Below, piece by piece: positions 54,520 through 64,000 of a stretch of 64,000 nucleotides of DNA. The position numbers and the translations under genes were made by a program. The notes beneath the pieces were generated by a model. It was not told the DNA's origin. It saw only the letters and a list, made by a program, of their open reading frames with translations, and did not search any database. Source of the stretch: Roseiarcus sp963780825 (GTDB lineage Bacteria; Pseudomonadota; Alphaproteobacteria; Rhizobiales; Beijerinckiaceae); contig CAWADL010000023.1 in NCBI GenBank assembly GCA_963780825.1, positions 350,114-414,113 of the forward strand, given 5' to 3'. Each line of letters opens with the position of its first letter. The stretch's first letter is position 1.

Positions 54520-55119
54520 ATGGCTGCGGTCAGCGGCGGCGTCCTCGCGAAGGCGGACGAGCCCAGCGCGGAGCAGCGCGAGATGGAGCGCGTCGAACGC
54601 GAGGGGCAGGCCCAGTTCATGAAGACGCTGTTTGGCAACGAGGCGCCAAAGGCTCGCACCCGAGCCTGCTTCACGCGTCTTTACGATGCCGCGCATCTGA
54701 AGGCGCATCCGCACCAGAAGGTCGTCGAGATCCGCATTTCCGTGCACTACAATCCGATCGTGAAGGCGGCGACGGCGGAGGCTGCGGCGGGGTCGCACTG
54801 GGGCTATGCGATCCACACCCGCCTCAGAGACGGCAAGCCGAAGACGTTTCTCGACGATGGCAGCTGCTCAGCGGGCGCGATCAGTAAGGATGTGCCTCGC
54901 GGGCCTTCCTTCAAAGTCCGTTGCAACGCGGCTTGCGACGCTGGCGATGACCTCTACGTCGACACCGACGGCAAGAAGGCGCTGCTCGCGAACAAGCTGG
55001 ACCTGGTTCATCCCGACCTCGACGGCCCCGGCGCCGACCCAAAGCAGCAGGCGAAACTCGACGACAGTGTGTTCCGAATCTACCGGGCGAGCGACGCCGA
55101 TTGTGCGTTCGACAAGTGA
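54520..55119 (+). CDS. Predicted periplasmic protein of unknown function
   Basis: The product is 199 residues from the ATG at 54520. The frame stays open upstream with L-A-V-R-L-A-P-L-A-L-A-V before this Met, so the true signal peptide may begin earlier, at a non-ATG codon next to or inside repeat R3. After A-K-A-D-E-P the mature part has C-F-T-R-L-Y-D-A-A-H-L, V-V-E-I-R-I-S-V-H-Y and six or so cysteines that may pair (G-S-C-S-A, V-R-C-N-A-A-C-D-A). It ends A-D-C-A-F-D-K. I do not recognise a named family. The DsrE-like gene follows 7 bases later. Confidence 0.65.
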   Translation: MAAVSGGVLAKADEPSAEQREMERVEREGQAQFMKTLFGNEAPKARTRACFTRLYDAAHLKAHPHQKVVEIRISVHYNPIVKAATAEAAAGSHWGYAIHTRLRDGKPKTFLDDGSCSAGAISKDVPRGPSFKVRCNAACDAGDDLYVDTDGKKALLANKLDLVHPDLDGPGADPKQQAKLDDSVFRIYRASDADCAFDK

Positions 55120-55126
55120 GGCGATC

Positions 55127-55556
55127 ATGATTCGACGCGCGTTCCTGAAAGCGGCCGGTTTGATCGCGGCGACGGGCGCGACGGGCGCCGCGCTCGCCGC
55201 TGACCTCCGACAACAAGGTCGTCTACCACCTCTCCGATCGGGAGCGGGTTCTGTTCGTGCTCGGCAATATCGAGAACCACTACAAGGCCTTCGCGCCCGG
55301 CGAGGTGACGATTGCGCTGGTCGTGCACGGCGAGCCGCTTGGCGCCTTTCGCAAAATCGCGGAGAACGAACGCTTCACCGAGCATCTGCGCGGCCTCGTC
55401 GAGAAAGGCCTGACGCCATACGCTTGCATAAACACCATGGAATGGCTGAAGATCGCGCTCGCCGATCTGCCGCAAGGTTTCCAGGTCGCCGAGAAGGGCG
55501 GCGTCGTGAAGCTTGCGGAATTGCAGCAGAAGGGTTTCGCCTACCTCCGCCCTTGA
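55127..55556 (+). CDS. DsrE family protein with Tat-like leader (one frameshift)
   Basis: This 142-residue precursor begins M-I-R-R-A-F-L-K-A-A-G-L-I-A-A-T-G-A-T, a twin-arginine-type leader. After a shift near 55205 the mature part reads D-N-K-V-V-Y-H-L-S-D and L-G-N-I-E-N-H-Y-K-A-F, then V-T-I-A-L-V-V-H-G-E-P-L, G-L-T-P-Y-A-C-I-N-T-M. The single Cys in Y-A-C-I-N-T-M is in the place of the DsrE/DsrF active-site cysteine. Such periplasmic DsrE proteins are linked to sulfur handling. It probably forms an operon with the preceding gene. Confidence 0.75.
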
Positions 55557-55580
55557 GCGGGGCGATTCCCCGGCGCCGAT

Positions 55581-55674
55581 GTAGCCGCGGTCGCTGACCG
55601 CGGTGGTTCGGCTTGGAAATCCCTTGCAGAACTTCGCGCCTCAACCGAAGAACGCGGTCAGCGACCGCGTCTAC
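55581..55674. repeat. REPIN-like element, family R3
   Basis: Arms GTAGCCGCGGTCGCTGACCG and CGGTCAGCGACCGCGTCTAC, between the DsrE-like gene and the rplJ leader. Confidence 0.88.
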
Positions 55675-56184
55675 AGGAGGGCGCCGCCAGAAAGTTCCCC
55701 CCTGAAAAACGCAACACCCCCTCTTGCCCTCCGCCGCGTGACCCGCTAAACGCCGCCGATGCGGGGCTAAACAGCGCGTGCCCCAATGATCATACATGGC
55801 TTCCGCCCTTCTACCTCACCCGCTCTCACAGGCGGTGATGTATGGGGAGCGGTGGATAGGCCGGAGGACCCGGGGGAAACCCTGTGTCTCGTCCGGCCAT
55901 GTCCTGTCCGAGACTGCCGGCGCCGCCCGAGGGGAAACCCAGAGGCGGCTTAATTCCCGAGGCGATCTAACCAGATCGGCGGGGGCCTGCATAGACGGGG
56001 AAGACCGAATTTCCTCGACGCCTTTGTGGCGGCGGGGCCGAAGAGGTTCGAACCATCTGTCCGGCGTTGGCTTCGCAAGAGGCTGCTCCGGGGACAGGCG
56101 CAAAGCGTCGCGTTCACCGCCTCATGGGCTTGAGCGCGGCATTACGCAGGAGGCGGGGTTGCCCCGCCAACCGGAGACAGCAAC
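55675..56184 (+). promoter_or_regulatory. rplJ upstream region with probable L10 autoregulatory leader
   Basis: About 500 bases without a gene precede rplJ. The part from about 55800 is rich in possible stems and purine-rich internal loops (GGGGGAAACCC near 55870, GAGGGGAAACCC near 55930). A perfect GGCGGGG-TTG-CCCCGCC hairpin lies at 56152-56168, directly before the rplJ ribosome site (CCGGAG). L10(L12)4 feedback binding to such a leader is known in many bacteria; the exact kink-turn was not identified here. Confidence 0.5.
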
Positions 56185-56700
56185 GTGGATAGAGCGGAAA
56201 AAAAGGAGGCCGTCGCGGACCTTCACGACATCTTTGCGAAGACGTCGGTGGTGGTCGTGGCGCAGTACTCCGGCTTGACCGTCGCCCAGATGCAGCGTCT
56301 GCGCAAGCAGATGAAGCAGGCCGGCGCGCAGGTTCAGGTCGCCAAGAACCGCCTCGCCCAGATTGCTCTGAAAGGAACGGACGTCGCCTCGATCGGCCCC
56401 TTGCTCAAGGGACCGACCCTGCTCGCTTATTCAAGCGATCCGGTGGCGGCGGCCAAGGCCGCCGTGGCGTTTGCTAAGGATCACGAGAAATTCGTGGTCC
56501 TCGGCGGCGCCATGGGCACGACGGCGCTCGACCTCAAAGGGGTCCAGGCGCTGGCGACGCTGCCGTCGCTCGACGAACTGCGCGCGAAACTCATCGGGCT
56601 CATCGTAGCTCCGGCGACCAAGATCGCTCAACTCGTCAACGCGCCGGCCGCCAAGGTCGCGCGCGTCATCTCGGCCTATGCCTCGAAAGATGCAGCCTGA
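56185..56700 (+). CDS. rplJ: 50S ribosomal protein L10
   Basis: L10 anchors the L7/L12 stalk to 23S rRNA. The 171-residue product starts at GTG (D-R-A-E-K-K-E-A-V-A-D-L) and has V-V-V-A-Q-Y-S-G-L-T-V-A-Q-M, A-K-N-R-L-A-Q-I-A-L and L-L-K-G-P-T-L-L-A-Y. The C-terminal helices that bind L7/L12 dimers are rich in Ala (A-P-A-A-K-V-A-R-V-I-S-A-Y). The usual partners rplK and rplA are not upstream in this window. Confidence 0.95.
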   Translation: MDRAEKKEAVADLHDIFAKTSVVVVAQYSGLTVAQMQRLRKQMKQAGAQVQVAKNRLAQIALKGTDVASIGPLLKGPTLLAYSSDPVAAAKAAVAFAKDHEKFVVLGGAMGTTALDLKGVQALATLPSLDELRAKLIGLIVAPATKIAQLVNAPAAKVARVISAYASKDAA

Positions 56701-56751
56701 CGCAAGGCTCTTCAAAACTCCAAAATTCGAACCATATAGGAACGTACTCGC

Positions 56752-57126
56752 ATGGCTAATCTCGAAAAGATCGTCGAAGACCTCTCCAGCCTCACCATTC
56801 TCGAGGCCGCTGAGCTCTCCAAACTGCTCGAAGAAAAATGGGGCGTTTCCGCTGCGGCGGCTGTCGCGGTAGCGGCGGGTCCGGCTGCGGCCGCTGCGGC
56901 GCCGGTCGAAGAGAAGACCGAGTTCACCGTCATGCTCACCGCCGCGGGCGACAAGAAGATCGAGGTCATCAAGGAAGTCCGCGCGATCACCGCGCTCGGC
57001 CTCAAGGAAGCCAAGGATCTCGTCGAAGGCGCGCCGAAGGCCGTCAAGGAAGGCGTCAACAAGGAAGAGGCCGAGAAGCTCAAGGCCCAATTGGAGAAGG
57101 CCGGCGCCAAGGTCGAGCTCAAGTAA
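56752..57126 (+). CDS. rplL: 50S ribosomal protein L7/L12
   Basis: This 124-residue stalk protein has an N-terminal dimerisation domain (L-E-K-I-V-E-D-L-S-S-L-T-I-L-E-A-A-E-L), an Ala-rich hinge, and the factor-binding C-terminal domain (F-T-V-M-L-T-A-A-G-D-K-K-I-E-V-I-K) with L-K-E-A-K-D-L-V-E. The 51-base spacer from rplJ is typical. A terminator-like hairpin follows before rpoB. Confidence 0.96.
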   Translation: MANLEKIVEDLSSLTILEAAELSKLLEEKWGVSAAAAVAVAAGPAAAAAAPVEEKTEFTVMLTAAGDKKIEVIKEVRAITALGLKEAKDLVEGAPKAVKEGVNKEEAEKLKAQLEKAGAKVELK

Positions 57127-57165
57127 GCGCGTGCGGCTCCTCGTCGGAGCCTAAATCGCCACTGA

Positions 57166-57206
57166 CGGCCCGGGCTCGCGCCTTGGGCCGTTTGGTCGTT
57201 TTTTTT
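57166..57206 (+). terminator. Terminator/attenuator between rplL and rpoB
   Basis: A GC-rich stem (CGGCCCGGGC-TCGC-GCCTTGGGCCG, 57166-57190) is followed closely by eight T (57199-57206). Partial termination here would set the ratio of stalk protein to RNA polymerase, as known for rplL-rpoB in E. coli. Confidence 0.7.
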
Positions 57207-57358
57207 AGTTAAGCGGCGCGTCCTTTGCGCGCTGCGTACGTAGCGGGACTTAAGCGTTCCGTGTTTTGGCGCCGGACCGGACGGCGCCGGCCCCTCGGGG
57301 GTCCCATCGCTCGGCCGGACGTGCAGATGCACTCGAGCGAAGCTGATTGAGGAGCGAC

Positions 57359-61490
<4,132 letters not shown>

Positions 61491-61520
61491 GGCCTTATGG
61501 GTGTGATCGCCGTCCTGCCG

Positions 61521-61641
61521 TCCCCTCCCCCCTTGTGGGGGAGGTTAGGGAGGGGGGCGGTTCGGCTTGGTTGAAGCTCTCGGAAAGGGCGGCGCTTGCC
61601 GCTACCCCCCACCCCGGCCCTCCCCCACAAGGGGGGAGGGA
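61521..61641. repeat. REPIN-like element, family R1
   Basis: A full copy (TCCCCCCTTGTGGGGGAGG arms) lies in the 283-base rpoB-rpoC spacer, inside a transcription unit that should be continuous. Confidence 0.88.
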
Positions 61642-61773
61642 GTTCACGGCGCCGGCGGCGCCCACCAACAGATATAGTTGAAGACGAAATAGCGTGAGTG
61701 CGGGGGCCCAAAACCCCTGCGGTTCCTCAATTCGGGCGGGGCGGTTTGGCCGTTTCGCGCGGGAGACCAAGGC

Positions 61774-64000
<2,227 letters not shown>

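Overview
The window is high-GC, gene-dense chromosomal DNA from an alphaproteobacterium, most likely Hyphomicrobiales (Rhizobiales), possibly near Beijerinckiaceae, Methylocystaceae or Xanthobacteraceae; the family is uncertain. The evidence is the squalene-hopene cyclase, CckA, an alphaproteobacterial DksA with one zinc-site cysteine, MmcB, a PHA granule-region protein, DUF983/DUF2852/DUF3096 proteins, CtrA-type TTAA-N7-TTAAC boxes and a sigmaF/NrsF pair.

Layout. 0-6.3 kb: two paralogous Phd-like/PemK-like toxin-antitoxin modules (the first toxin frameshifted) bracket a LysE exporter, a metallo-beta-lactamase-fold hydrolase, DUF983 and RNase R. 6.4-13.9 kb: aldo-keto reductase, acyltransferase, squalene-hopene cyclase, a tiny DUF3096 gene, a ParDE-like pair, a MoxR ATPase, and DUF2852 plus a TetR regulator that share a candidate operator. 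14.1-17.7 kb: DoxX, bufC and bufB (a bufferin-type MNIO cluster) divergent from an ECF sigma factor and NrsF anti-sigma factor, with matched sigmaF-like promoters but no precursor peptide gene. 17.8-29.3 kb: two universal stress proteins, dksA, a FliO-like protein, cckA, a lipoprotein, a DoeA/creatinase-like M24 protein, a GNAT, a dienelactone hydrolase, and a small membrane protein-xerD-slipin operon. 29.8-33.1 kb: an unusual tandem P-loop ATPase ending in a HerA-like domain. 33-42 kb: methyltransferases, YpfJ, pth-rplY, a PHA-system protein and a large Hint-domain propeller protein near CtrA boxes. 42-50 kb: dppABCDF, then a GMC oxidoreductase and mmcB coupled to it by overlapping start and stop codons. 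50-55.6 kb: topA, vapBC, dgoA, a periplasmic protein and a DsrE-like protein. 55.7-64 kb: rplJ-rplL-rpoB-rpoC, with rpoC cut by the window edge.

Two features run through the whole window. First, many otherwise well-conserved genes, including rpoB, topA, cckA and rnr, carry single-base indels, several at homopolymers. This points mainly to uncorrected sequencing error, so broken genes are annotated at full extent with the shift position. The buf/sigma region has far more shifts than elsewhere and may be truly decaying. Second, intergenic gaps hold at least eight families of REPIN-like elements (two inverted copies of a short hairpin). Some are nested in one another, and they lie in three of the four junctions of the dpp operon and between rpoB and rpoC.

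The best candidates for new biology are the precursor-less MNIO cluster with its sigma switch, the tandem ATPase, and the REPIN collection.
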